A program made the translations under genes and the position numbers. The notes beneath the pieces are model-generated. The model was not told the DNA's origin. It saw nothing but the letters and a program-made list of their open reading frames with translations, and searched no databases. From Pseudomonas grimontii (GTDB lineage: Bacteria; Pseudomonadota; Gammaproteobacteria; Pseudomonadales; Pseudomonadaceae), in contig NZ_VFES01000036.1 of NCBI RefSeq assembly GCF_007858185.1, positions 1 to 49,508 on the forward strand: a stretch of 49,508 nt of DNA, given 5' to 3'. Every line of letters starts with the position of its first letter. The first letter of the stretch is position 1. Below, piece after piece: positions 8,168 through 16,201 of the stretch.

Positions 8168-8911
8168 TTAACGCTTCACACACACAAACAACGCATTCCC
8201 GGTCACGCCTTCCCAAGGCGTGATCCGCTCATAGTCATGCTCAAACACCTGCACCTCGAAGTACGGTTGTAACAGCGCCTGCAATTCAGTGAAACTCAGC
8301 GCCACCATGGTGTGCTCATCCTGCCAGGCCTCAGTCACCCCCGCCGTGGTCTTCTCGATGCTCAGGCGCAGCGCCTGCTGCTGCCCTTCTCCGCTGTAAT
8401 GCCAGCCGGAGCCGAAGGTGAAGTGGCTGCCTTCAAAGTCGACGCTATGGCGTACGAGCAAGCGGTTGTCGATGTGCAGTTTGTCCACCGCGTTGAAGCA
8501 GAACACGCCGTTTTCTGCGAGTGCGCCGTGCACGCTGGCGAGGCAGGCACGCAGTTGGGCCAGATCGGGGTTGTAATGGGTTGAGTACAGGAAGCAGGTG
8601 ATCAGGTCTTGCGGTTCGTCCACCTGGAAACCGGCCATGTCCTGGCGGCTGAACTGTGCTTCGGGGCAGCGCAGTTGGGCGAGGTCCAGCATCGGTTGGC
8701 TGATGTCCAGGCCGGCGCTGTGGTAGCCGAAGTCGAGGAAGTGGCGCACATGGGGCCCGGTGCCGCAGGCAAGGTCGAGGTGGCGGTGCCCGCTGTTACC
8801 GAACAGTTGGTGCAGGCGGCGTACGCTGTGGCTCTGCGCGCGGTAGTCGATGTCGGCGCACATCAGGTCGTAGTAGATGGACAGGTCGGTGTACAGCGCG
8901 TTGGAGGACAT
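8168..8911 (-). CDS. Class I SAM-dependent methyltransferase
   Basis: About 247 residues. AdoMet motif I is present as HLDLACGTGPH, followed by the acidic post-motif HSAGLDISQPML, and a motif IV-like segment DLITCFLYSTHY. The fold is that of small-molecule methyltransferases of the UbiE/Methyltransf_25 type; the substrate is unknown. The start at 8911 (MSSNALYTDLSIYYD) is chosen because the family begins near such a Y-D-L-M segment; an upstream in-frame start at 8950 would add 13 basic residues without family resemblance. It is divergent from the VOC gene at 9015 with only about 100 bp between, so both promoters share that gap. Confidence 0.85.
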   Translation of the reverse strand: MSSNALYTDLSIYYDLMCADIDYRAQSHSVRRLHQLFGNSGHRHLDLACGTGPHVRHFLDFGYHSAGLDISQPMLDLAQLRCPEAQFSRQDMAGFQVDEPQDLITCFLYSTHYNPDLAQLRACLASVHGALAENGVFCFNAVDKLHIDNRLLVRHSVDFEGSHFTFGSGWHYSGEGQQQALRLSIEKTTAGVTEAWQDEHTMVALSFTELQALLQPYFEVQVFEHDYERITPWEGVTGNALFVCVKR

Positions 8912-9014
8912 AAGTGGCCAGAGAGTTCGGCGGGAATTTCGCGGCGCCATGGTAACCCAGTCCTGAGCGTAAACCGCTACACTCGCGCCTCAACCATCCG
9001 CCAAGGAGGCAACC

Positions 9015-9371
9015 ATGAGCGTTCGCGGTCAAGACCGACAGATCGACAATATCGAGTTCAACGTAGGCGACATCGCCCGCAGCAAAGCCTTTTACGGCGC
9101 CGTTTTCGGCTGGGTATTCGTCGATTACGGCCCCACCTACACCGAGTTCAGCGATGGCAGGCTGACCGGCGGGTTCACTACCGGGGAGCCCGTTCGACCG
9201 GGTGGCCCGCTGGTGATCCTGTATGCGGATGATCTTGAAGGCACGCAGCAGCGGCTCAAATCCGTCGGCGCCGTGATCAGCCGCGAGACCTTTTCGTTCC
9301 CCGGTGGCAGCAGGTTTCACTTCATTGATCCGGACGGTTATGAACTGGCGGTGTGGACGGCGCAACCGTAG
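9015..9371 (+). CDS. VOC-superfamily (glyoxalase/bleomycin-resistance-like) protein
   Basis: 118 residues forming two beta-alpha-beta-beta-beta modules. The first opens IDNIEFNVGDIARSKAFYGAVFGW and the second closes with SRFHFIDPDGYELAVW, the usual metal-site strands, although the first module has Glu/Asn rather than the classical His. It probably binds a small molecule; glyoxalase, dioxygenase and resistance roles cannot be separated from sequence. The start is well fixed: AAGGAGG lies just upstream of ATG 9015. It converges on the AraC-type regulator, with a hairpin between them. Confidence 0.85.
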   Translation: MSVRGQDRQIDNIEFNVGDIARSKAFYGAVFGWVFVDYGPTYTEFSDGRLTGGFTTGEPVRPGGPLVILYADDLEGTQQRLKSVGAVISRETFSFPGGSRFHFIDPDGYELAVWTAQP

Positions 9372-9390
9372 GTTGGCCACAACGCCAGGT

Positions 9391-9414
9391 GTGGAAGCGC
9401 AGTTGCGCTCCCAC
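9391..9414. terminator. Hairpin between convergent genes
   Basis: Arms GTGGAAGCGCA (9391-9401) and TGCGCTCCCAC (9404-9414) pair at 10 of 11 positions around a 2-nt loop, between convergent genes ending at 9371 and 9431. No T-run follows on either strand, so it could be a degenerate REP-like hairpin serving as a bidirectional stop. Confidence 0.45.
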
Positions 9415-9430
9415 AAGCTGGCGAGCCCCG

Positions 9431-10300
9431 CTACTGCAACGGCACATAAATATCGGTCTGCCATTGATCCTGCGGGGTCTCAGGAGAAATGCTCAGGTAT
9501 TCGAAAAACAAGGGCTGGTCTCGAAGCTCCTCGCCGCTGCCAGGCAGCCAGTCGCGGTAGATCGGATAGATCGACTCTGCGATGTGATCCGGTGAACCCA
9601 CGTGACGCACCACCACACAGCGCCCGCCCGGGATGACGCGTTCAGTGATGCCGAACTTATTCGCTGCCAGCGCCTCTTGAATTTCGCCGCAAATGGCAAA
9701 CCGAAACGCCTCGGCCGGGGTGGTATCAGGATTGCCGAAAGGAATACCAAAGCTGCGACTTGAAGCCACCGGCGACTGTCCGCTGTGCATGCGCCACGCG
9801 ATGAATGTCTGCACGCTTTCATTCACGAGCCCTGGGTCGCCGCAGTGCTCGAATGCCGCCACCGTGACTGCGTGAAACTCCACAATTCTTACCTGCATGA
9901 TGATGCTCCTGGAAAAATGAGGGACGCTGAACACCGCACGCCAGAGCTGCCAGTTCGGTCGCTTGCTGAATGCACTCGGCGCCATGCCGAACGCGCGCCT
10001 GAACGCCCTGGAAAAGGCTTCGGGGCTTTCGAAGCCGGCGCCCAACGCCGCCTCCAGCACCGAATAATCAGCGCGGGAAGACAAGCCATGCGCCGCGCGT
10101 CGTAGACGCATCAATTGCACATAGCGCGCAACAGGCATGCCCACGAACGCGGTGAATTGCCGATGGAAGTGAAACGCCGAAAAATGCGCCACTTGGCTCA
10201 GCGTCTTCACCGACAAGTCACCTTCAAGATTCGCGTCGATATAGGCGAGTACAGCGTCGAAGCGCTTTGTGTAGGCGGCGTTGCCTGGCAAGTCAGACAC
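9431..10300 (-). CDS. AraC-family regulator with GyrI-like effector-binding domain
   Basis: 289 residues. The N-terminal 110 form the two-helix-turn-helix AraC DNA-binding domain (SVKTLSQVAHFSAFHFHRQFTAFVGMPVARYVQLMRLRRAA, then the second HTH ending FSRAFRRAFGMAPSAFSK). From about residue 135 a GyrI-like/Rob-type domain follows (VRIVEFHAVTVAAFEHCGDP ... IPFGNPDTTPAEAFRFAICGEI ... GRCVVVRHVGSPDHIAESIYPIYRDWLP), which in this family binds small amphipathic or drug-like ligands. The architecture suggests a drug- or stress-responsive regulator. No efflux pump adjoins it, so its target genes are not evident from context. Confidence 0.9.
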   Translation of the reverse strand: MSDLPGNAAYTKRFDAVLAYIDANLEGDLSVKTLSQVAHFSAFHFHRQFTAFVGMPVARYVQLMRLRRAAHGLSSRADYSVLEAALGAGFESPEAFSRAFRRAFGMAPSAFSKRPNWQLWRAVFSVPHFSRSIIMQVRIVEFHAVTVAAFEHCGDPGLVNESVQTFIAWRMHSGQSPVASSRSFGIPFGNPDTTPAEAFRFAICGEIQEALAANKFGITERVIPGGRCVVVRHVGSPDHIAESIYPIYRDWLPGSGEELRDQPLFFEYLSISPETPQDQWQTDIYVPLQ

Positions 10301-10401
10301 GGGTTGGAAGCTCCGGGGTATGCGTTGGACGATAGGATCGACTATACCGACATGCCTGCGCCTAGCCGTACTTGCTGAGGTGTATGTGCCTCGTCGCCCC
10401 C

Positions 10402-10812
10402 TTAAGTGATCGCTGGCCCCGGGTCTGGAAGCTTGGCAATCACCTTGATCTCAAACTGGTACCCATACAGCCACGTAACCCCTACGCCAGTCAGCGTCGG
10501 GTGTGGCGCCTCGCCCCAGAACTCCGGCACCACCTTCCAGATCGTCTCGAACCTGGACTCGGGATCAACGATAAACACCGTCACGTCAATCACATCGTCG
10601 AAGGTGCACCCGGCAGTGCTTAGGATCGCATTCAGGTTGTTGAACGCCAGGCGCACCTGATCCTCCAGATCGGGCTCGGGCGAGCCGTCTTCATGGCTGC
10701 CGACCTGTCCTGAGACGAATAAAAAGCCATTGGACTTGATGGCCGGCGAATAGCGATTGCGCTCATACAGCGCCTGGCGGCCAGGCGGAAAAACCACATC
10801 ACGCGACGTCAT
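10402..10812 (-). CDS. RidA-family protein (Rid/YER057c/UK114)
   Basis: 136 residues from the ATG at 10812, which has GGAGG at ideal distance; an in-frame start 12 codons upstream is not supported. The family core is visible: NGFLFVSGQVG, then DLEDQVRLAFNNLNAILSTAGCTFDDVIDVTVFIVD, ending HPTLTGVGVTWLYGYQFEIKVIAKL. Canonical RidA deaminates reactive enamine/imine intermediates using an Arg near the C-terminal R-x-x-V strand; here that segment reads TGVGVTWL with no Arg, so classical 2-aminoacrylate deaminase activity is doubtful. It is divergent from a LysR gene (10950), a usual sign of local regulation. Confidence 0.87.
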   Translation of the reverse strand: MTSRDVVFPPGRQALYERNRYSPAIKSNGFLFVSGQVGSHEDGSPEPDLEDQVRLAFNNLNAILSTAGCTFDDVIDVTVFIVDPESRFETIWKVVPEFWGEAPHPTLTGVGVTWLYGYQFEIKVIAKLPDPGPAIT

Positions 10813-10949
10813 GGATGCCTCCAGCAAAGGGTCGAAACTGACCCGCAATTAACGATGGGCAGACTCTAAGGGCTTGTGCCAGGGCGATAAACCAGCAACC
10901 TTAGCCAGCACTGTTTGTGAAACCCAAACAATCGATCGCCGAGGCCGTC

Positions 10950-11876
10950 ATGGACCGTTTTGATGCAATGCAGGCATTTGCTCGTGTGGTGGAAGCCGGC
11001 AGCTTCACCAAGGCCGCCGAAACCCTGCACATGAGCAAGACCACCGTGACGCAACTGGTGCAGCAGTTGGAGGCACGCCTGCGGGTCAAATTGCTTAACC
11101 GCACCACGCGCAAAGTCAACGTCACGGCCGACGGAGCCGTGTATTACGAGCGCGTGCTGCAACTGCTGGCCGACATGGACGACGCCGAGACCAGCCTGTC
11201 CGGCGCGGCCACGCTGCCCAGGGGGCGCTTGCGCGTGGATGTGCCAAGCCCGCTGGCGAGCATGATCCTGGTGCCCGCATTGCCTGCGTTTTACGCCCGG
11301 TACCCGGACATCCAGATCGACATGGGTGTCAGCGACCGTATCGTCGACATGATCGATGAGAACGTCGATTGCGTGGTGCGCGGCGGCGAACTCATCGACC
11401 AGTCGCTGATGGCCCGCCGGGTAGGCGACCTGCCGCTCGGTGTCTTCGCCGCGCCGAGCTACCTGGCACGCGTGGGCACGCCCGCGCATCCGCAGGAACT
11501 GGAAGACTCGAATCATCGTATCGTCGGCTTCCTATGGGCCCGCACCGGCAAACCCGTGCCCTATACCATGCGCAAGCAGCTTGAAAGCCTGCAGATCAAG
11601 GGCCGCTACGCCTTGGCGGTCGATGACGGCAATGCCTACCTCGCCGCCGGCCTGGCCGGTCTTGGGGTGCTGTGGCTGCCCACCTACATGTCGAAGGCCT
11701 TCGAGGCGCGGGGCGAATTAGTGCCGTTGTTCGAGGACTGGGACCTTGATCCGATGCCGCTTTACGTGGCCTTTCCGCCAAACCGGCATATCAGCCTCAA
11801 GTTGCGCGTGTTTATCGAGTGGGTGGCGGAGTTGATGGCAGTGCATGCGCCTGTCGGGGAGCCGCGCAGGAGGTAG
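10950..11876 (+). CDS. LysR-family transcriptional regulator
   Basis: 308 residues from ATG 10950 (MDRFDAMQAFARVVEAGSF). A winged HTH occupies residues 1-60 (FTKAAETLHMSKTTVTQLVQQLEARLRVKLLNRTTRKV), followed by the periplasmic-binding-like LysR substrate domain (GRLRVDVPSPLASMILVPALPAFYARYPDIQIDMGVSDR). It belongs to the CrgA/PecT-like subgroup by its D-F-M-A-F-x-x-V-V start. A frame extension to 10917 lacks family resemblance. Divergent neighbour: the Rid-family gene, the most likely local target. Confidence 0.9.
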   Translation: MDRFDAMQAFARVVEAGSFTKAAETLHMSKTTVTQLVQQLEARLRVKLLNRTTRKVNVTADGAVYYERVLQLLADMDDAETSLSGAATLPRGRLRVDVPSPLASMILVPALPAFYARYPDIQIDMGVSDRIVDMIDENVDCVVRGGELIDQSLMARRVGDLPLGVFAAPSYLARVGTPAHPQELEDSNHRIVGFLWARTGKPVPYTMRKQLESLQIKGRYALAVDDGNAYLAAGLAGLGVLWLPTYMSKAFEARGELVPLFEDWDLDPMPLYVAFPPNRHISLKLRVFIEWVAELMAVHAPVGEPRRR

Positions 11877-11935
11877 GCACCCGATTGAGACAGCGCCCGC
11901 TTTGGCGAGCGCCACCTTCATTAACTAGCGGCTGA

Positions 11936-12583
11936 TCAGGCCTTGCTGGCCGCCTCCTCCAAAGCCTTTTCAGCGTTGAACCCGTCGAAGTTCTCGAACA
12001 CGCCCATGAACCCCGGCACAGTCACTTCTCGCGCCCAGTCACGCTGCAATTCGCAATACATCTGCACCCGGCTGATGAGCTTTGCGCCAGCCTGTTCCAT
12101 TCTGCGCAACGCGGCCTCATGCGCGCAGAGCGATGTACCGCCGACCGCATCGACCGGCACATACACGTCATAGCCTTCCTGGATCGCGTCGAGCACCGGA
12201 AATGTCAGGCAGGCTTCGGTCCAGAGTGCGGTCATGATGAGTTTCTTGCGCCCGAGCGCCTTGACCGCCTGCTTGAACTCGGTGTCCTCCCAACTGTTGA
12301 TCGAGGTACGGTCATAGGTTGGCAAATGGCCGAGCACCTCCTGGAGTGCCTGGATCGGTGGCTTGTTGCGCCCGGTCGCGACGTTGACGGTCGAGTGAAT
12401 GATTGGAAGGTTATAGTTGAGCGCCGCCTTGGCGACGCTGGTGATGTTGAAGACGAGTTCATCACGCGGCATCGAGCGGATCGACGAAACCTGAACGGGC
12501 TGGTAATCAATGATGATCAACGCCGAATTTTCCGGGGTCAGGAGTGAGTCGGTGTGGGGGTTGCGGAGAGTCTCGCTTGCCAT
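11936..12583 (-). CDS. Isochorismatase-family cysteine hydrolase (YcaC-like)
   Basis: 215 residues from ATG 12583, which has AAGGA upstream; a longer in-frame version to 12820 crosses into the divergent gene's promoter and is rejected. Catalytic elements: Asp in ALIIIDYQPVQ and Cys in ALWTEACLTFPVLDA, with V-P-V-D-A-V-G-G-T-S of the YcaC subgroup following. YcaC-like enzymes hydrolyse amide-type small molecules, but the true substrate is usually unknown. It is divergent from the LysR gene at 12763 with about 180 bp between, the classic LysR-target arrangement. Confidence 0.9.
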   Translation of the reverse strand: MASETLRNPHTDSLLTPENSALIIIDYQPVQVSSIRSMPRDELVFNITSVAKAALNYNLPIIHSTVNVATGRNKPPIQALQEVLGHLPTYDRTSINSWEDTEFKQAVKALGRKKLIMTALWTEACLTFPVLDAIQEGYDVYVPVDAVGGTSLCAHEAALRRMEQAGAKLISRVQMYCELQRDWAREVTVPGFMGVFENFDGFNAEKALEEAASKA

Positions 12584-12762
12584 GGGCAAATCCTTTTTTA
12601 TGGGTGACGCACGTTTGTGAAAGGGCCGAAGCCCGTGCGGGTAACGGATTCCAGGACACGCTCGGATGATGCCGTGCCTGGAAAATCCATTGTGCTGTTC
12701 CCATGTTCGATGCAGTAGTAGCATTCCGAGGCGAGCTGTGTCGCGCAAAGGGGAACGCAAGC

Positions 12763-13680
12763 ATGGATATCGAAGAACTGCAGACGTTTGTGGAAGTGGC
12801 GGATGCCGGGGGGATTTCACAGGCTGCGCTGCGGCTTGGCGTGTCGAAGTCGATCGTCAGTCGCCGACTGGCGCGGCTGGAAACAGAGCTGGGCGTGCAA
12901 TTGCTGGCACGCTCGACTCGCGGGGCGTCGCTCACCGAGGCTGGCGCGACGTTCCGCGACTACGCCGCCAGAGTCTGCACCGAGATCGACATCGCCAGGG
13001 AGACAATCCTGCCCGCCGGCCCCCTTCGCGGACGCTTGCGCGTCGCGGTCCCCCTGTCGTTCGGCCCGACTCACTTCGCGCCGGTACTCGCGGAAATGGC
13101 ACGCCGTCATCCTCAGTTGCACCTGCAGACCTGCTACAGCGACCGCTTCGTCGACTTGATTACCGAGGGGTACGATTGCGCAATCCGGGTGGGTTACCTT
13201 CAGGATTCCAACTTGATCGCCAGGCGTATTGGCCCGGTCTATACCAAGCTCGTCGCGAGCCCGGACTACATCAAGGCGCACGGCGCACCCCAGATGCCGG
13301 ACGAACTGCAGGCCCATCAGGCGCTCACGCAGGGCACCGAAGCCTGGCAATTCATCGAGGGCGGCAAGATCGTCACGGTTCGCCCGCAAGGACGCTTCAA
13401 GGCCGACAACGGCACCGCCCTCGCCGCCGCCGCGATCGCAGGCCTTGGCGTCGCTTACCTGCCCGATTGCCTCACCCATGAACACGTGGCATCCGGCGCA
13501 CTTGTGCCGATCATGACCAACCATCCACCACCACCGGCCGGTGCTTACATCCTCCGCCCGCCAGGCCCGCACCCCACCCGAAAAATACGTGTCCTCATCG
13601 AACTGCTGATCGAGTACTTCGGCGAATCCCCGCACCTTGCGGTACCACCGCGGTCACATCAGGACGAAGCGCTGGCGTAA
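12763..13680 (+). CDS. LysR-family transcriptional regulator, probable regulator of the divergent hydrolase
   Basis: 305 residues from ATG 12763 (MDIEELQTFVEVADAGG). The HTH is at residues 15-60 (ISQAALRLGVSKSIVSRRLARLETELGVQLLARSTRGASLTEAG), the effector domain from about 90 (GRLRVAVPLSFGPTHFAPVLAEMARRHPQLHLQ). The C-terminus is proline- and arginine-rich beyond the fold. Divergent pairing with the YcaC-like hydrolase suggests direct control of that gene; no inducer can be proposed. Confidence 0.9.
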   Translation: MDIEELQTFVEVADAGGISQAALRLGVSKSIVSRRLARLETELGVQLLARSTRGASLTEAGATFRDYAARVCTEIDIARETILPAGPLRGRLRVAVPLSFGPTHFAPVLAEMARRHPQLHLQTCYSDRFVDLITEGYDCAIRVGYLQDSNLIARRIGPVYTKLVASPDYIKAHGAPQMPDELQAHQALTQGTEAWQFIEGGKIVTVRPQGRFKADNGTALAAAAIAGLGVAYLPDCLTHEHVASGALVPIMTNHPPPPAGAYILRPPGPHPTRKIRVLIELLIEYFGESPHLAVPPRSHQDEALA

Positions 13681-13740
13681 TGCCGACGCACAGCAGGCGC
13701 GACAGGCCCGCCCCTCAAGCGAATGGCGAGGAGATGTGAT

Positions 13741-14202
13741 TTGCCTCTACGCGAGCAACACTCAAGGCGTCGAACTGCGTTTCTTGCAGACACCACGGCG
13801 CTGATTCTGTTTTTCACGACCACCGGCATCATTAATGAACGTTTCATTGCCGGCATGACGTGGGATCAGGTCCTTCATGCCCGCCTCCTGGGAGCCGCCC
13901 TGATGGTTCCAGTCGCCAGACCCTACGGCATCTGGCGGGACTGGGTGATGAAGCGAGCCAGTCAGGGTCGGCTTTCCAGATTGCTCTGGGACAGTATCGC
14001 CCTGGTCAGTTTCCAGGTGCCCATCTATGCCGCGATCATTGCCATCAGTGGCGCATCAGGGAGTGGCCTGGTGCGTGGAACTGTGGGCGCGGCGGTGATG
14101 ATGTTGGTGCTGGGGCGACCTTATGGGGCGTTTCTTAACGGAGTACGCAAGCTGTTTGGCTTGCCTGCGGGGGGTGACAGGCCGATGTCGTTGAACAGTT
14201 GA
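13741..14202 (+). CDS. alaE: AlaE-family L-alanine exporter
   Basis: About 153 residues in the inner membrane with four hydrophobic helices. It matches the AlaE pattern: ADTTALILFFTTTGIINERFIAGM, then RLLGAALMVPVARPYGIWRDWVM (family A-x-P-Y-G-x-x-R-D), LVSFQVPIYAAIIAI, and GRPYGAFLNGVRKLF. AlaE exports excess L-alanine. The TTG at 13741 is chosen because GAGGAG lies 7 nt upstream; the ATG at 13723 has no ribosome site but is in frame. It stands alone between a LysR gene and a dispersed hairpin repeat. Confidence 0.82.
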   Translation: MPLREQHSRRRTAFLADTTALILFFTTTGIINERFIAGMTWDQVLHARLLGAALMVPVARPYGIWRDWVMKRASQGRLSRLLWDSIALVSFQVPIYAAIIAISGASGSGLVRGTVGAAVMMLVLGRPYGAFLNGVRKLFGLPAGGDRPMSLNS

Positions 14203-14214
14203 GGGGCTGCTATT

Positions 14215-14252
14215 GGCCGATTTCTGCCGTTCGTGACGGGCAGAAATCGGCC
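14215..14252. repeat. Dispersed inverted repeat, second copy
   Basis: GGCCGATTTCTGCC and GGGCAGAAATCGGCC face each other around a short loop, giving a nearly perfect stem just after alaE. The right arm matches the copy at 5627-5641. A further 7-bp hairpin (CCAGAAT/ATTCTGG, 14251-14269) abuts it. It may also terminate alaE transcription. Confidence 0.75.
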
Positions 14253-14477
14253 AGAATCGCACATTCTGGTAAGCAGCGATCACGCAACCCGGCTGATGGA
14301 CATCACCGGCCAACGCCTACGCGCGCATGTCTCAGAGACTGAGGAAACACCAGCAGCAAGCTGAATCCAACCTGCTCGACGTGCGTTGGCATTTTTTCGA
14401 TCCGCGAGCGCGCATTGTCCAACCACCCCCACTCCCCTTATCCTCGGCGCTCCCGCCCGTCCAAAATCGGAGCCGCC

Positions 14478-15098
14478 ATGGACCTCGCCACCGTCGCCCT
14501 CTTCATCCCCGCCTGCTTCGCCCTGAACATGGCGCCCGGCCCCAACAACCTGCTCTCCGTGAGCAACGCCACCCGCTATGGCTACCGCACCTCCTGCATC
14601 GCCGGCATCGGCCGCCTGCTGGCCTTCGCCGGCATGATCGCCCTCGCCTCTGCGGGGTTGGCGGTGGTGTTGCAAACCTCGGAACTGCTGTTCTACGCGA
14701 TCAAGATCCTGGGCGCGGTGTATCTGGTGTATCTGGCGGTTCAGCTGTGGCGCGCGAATCCCCAGGCGGAGGTGGAATCGGTAACCGCCAAGGTGAGCGT
14801 GTGGGCACTGGCGCGGCAGGAGTTTCTGGTGGCGGCGGGCAACCCCAAGGCCATCCTGATCTTCACCGCGTTCCTCCCGCAATTCGTGGTCCCCGGCCAA
14901 CCCGTCACCCCGCAGTTCGCCCTGCTGGGCGCGATGTTCCTGGTGTTGGAATGGATCGCCATCAGCGCCTATGCCTACATGGGCCTGCACATGCGTCGCT
15001 GGTTTGCCGAGCCGCGTGGCAAACGCCTATTCAATCGCTGCTGCGCGGGATTGTTATCGGCGGCGGCGACGGTGTTGTTGACCGCGCGCAGGGCTTGA
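14478..15098 (+). CDS. LysE/RhtB-family amino-acid exporter
   Basis: 206 residues with about six membrane helices. The start MDLATVALFIPACFALNMAPGPNN carries the family signature (x-x-P-G-P-x-x), and GYRTSCIAGIGRLLAF and AIKILGAVYLVYLAVQLWR match the RhtB/LeuE subgroup. A central segment RQEFLVAAGNPKAILIFTAFLPQF is also typical. ATG 14478 has GGAG upstream; a longer frame is not supported. Exported amino acid unknown. A truncated SnoaL-like remnant begins 10 nt after its stop, so transcription may once have continued into that gene. Confidence 0.9.
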   Translation: MDLATVALFIPACFALNMAPGPNNLLSVSNATRYGYRTSCIAGIGRLLAFAGMIALASAGLAVVLQTSELLFYAIKILGAVYLVYLAVQLWRANPQAEVESVTAKVSVWALARQEFLVAAGNPKAILIFTAFLPQFVVPGQPVTPQFALLGAMFLVLEWIAISAYAYMGLHMRRWFAEPRGKRLFNRCCAGLLSAAATVLLTARRA

Positions 15099-15107
15099 GG
15101 GAAAAAA

Positions 15108-15251
15108 ATGACCCGCAACGAACTTGCCGACCTGTACCTCGGCTACATCGACTGCCTCAACCAACAGGATTGGAACCGATTGGGCGACTTCGTCCACCCG
15201 GACGTGAGCTACAACGCCAAGGCGGCTATCGAACAGCAGCTGGCCGTCTAA
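15108..15251 (+). pseudogene. Internally deleted SnoaL/ester-cyclase-like gene remnant
   Basis: A 47-residue frame starts with GAGG upstream and reads LADLYLGYIDCLNQQDW...LGDFVHPDVSYN, the N-terminal helix and first strand of SnoaL-like ester cyclases, then jumps to KAAIEQQLAV, which looks like the extreme C-terminus of the same family (…DKAAIEAQL). About two thirds of the normal ~130-150 residues are missing in frame. The fold's cavity would be absent, so it is almost surely non-functional. The match to the family is from memory, not alignment. Confidence 0.55.
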
Positions 15252-15285
15252 ACTTCACGCACCCATTCTCACGTGGAGAGCCATC

Positions 15286-15765
15286 ATGACCAGCAAAACC
15301 ACCCTTTGCCTCTGGTACAACGGCACCGCCGAGGAGGCGGCCAACTTCTACGCCAAGACCTTCCCGGACAGCGCCGTGAAAGCCGTGCGCCTGGCACCGG
15401 GGGATTACCCGTCGGGTAAAAAGGGCGACGTATTGACCGTCGAGTTCAGCGTCTTGGGCATCCCGTGTATCGGCCTGAATGGCGGTCCGATATTCCCCCA
15501 CACCGAAGCGTTTTCCTTCCAGGTCGCTACCGATGACCAGGCCGAAACCGATCGCTACTGGAACGCTATTATCGACAACGGCGGCCAGGCCAGCGCCTGC
15601 GGTTGGTGCAAGGACAAGTGGGGGGTGTCGTGGCAGATCACGCCTCGGGTGTTGACGGACGCGGTGGCACACGCTGATCCGGCCATCGCCAAGCGCGCAT
15701 TCGACGCGATGATGACCATGACCAAGATCGACATTGCGGCGATAGAAGCCGCGATAAAGGGCTGA
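15286..15765 (+). CDS. VOC-family protein, PhnB / '3-demethylubiquinone-9 methyltransferase'-like type
   Basis: 159 residues; opens LCLWYNGTAEEAANFYAKTFPDS and contains FSVLGIPCIGLNGGPIF, FSFQVATDDQAETDRYWNAI and CGWCKDKWGVSWQITPRVL, all landmarks of the PhnB-like VOC branch. Despite the historical methyltransferase label, these proteins have no AdoMet site; function is unknown. GTGGAGAG precedes the ATG. It is flanked on both sides by decayed gene remnants and its stop lies within the reading frame of the downstream hydrolase fragment, so the neighbourhood has been rearranged. Confidence 0.88.
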   Translation: MTSKTTLCLWYNGTAEEAANFYAKTFPDSAVKAVRLAPGDYPSGKKGDVLTVEFSVLGIPCIGLNGGPIFPHTEAFSFQVATDDQAETDRYWNAIIDNGGQASACGWCKDKWGVSWQITPRVLTDAVAHADPAIAKRAFDAMMTMTKIDIAAIEAAIKG

Positions 15766-15920
15766 CCGGCCTGCACCGGGCCTTGCGCCAGGCGCGGGTA
15801 CCGGCGCAGCTGCATGTGTTCGAAGCGATGCCCCATGGCGGTTTCATGGGCGCGCCGGAAGATGCAGAGCTTGCCGCAGAAATCCGCGCATTTGTGCGTG
15901 AACACCTGCAACGCGCTTGA
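15762..15920 (+). pseudogene. C-terminal fragment of an alpha/beta-hydrolase (esterase type)
   Basis: Immediately after the VOC stop, in another frame, a 52-residue open stretch without start codon reads LHRALRQARVPAQLHVFEAMPHGGFMG and continues to PEDAELAAEIRAFVREHL before a stop. This is the last part of the hydrolase-3/Aes esterase fold, with the catalytic His in MPHGGF. The nucleophile and acid regions are absent. It is therefore a 3' remnant left by deletion, joined directly to the VOC gene. Confidence 0.6.
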
Positions 15921-16201
15921 CACATTTACTGACATCCCCTGAAGATGGAGGCCTCATTCAGGGTGTGTCAGTTTATGTCCGCAACCTCAGTCGTTAACCG
16001 TTCCGTCATTGGCTTGATTGCCAAGGCGCAAGGTTGCGTTGCGCACGCCCTCAAATCGAAGAAACAGTCGCTCATGTGACCGGGGCGCGCTGTCCCGTCA
16101 GATGAGCTGACAGGACATTGAGCGCGGACTCCCTCCCCCTTGCACAATTCCCCATGCCTTTCTGACGGTGACTCAAGCGGTCAATCATCAGGAGAAAGTG
16201 C

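Noticed and set aside
12584..12820. N-terminal extension of the YcaC-like hydrolase
   Set aside because: It overlaps the divergent LysR start and lacks a ribosome site, while ATG 12583 has one.
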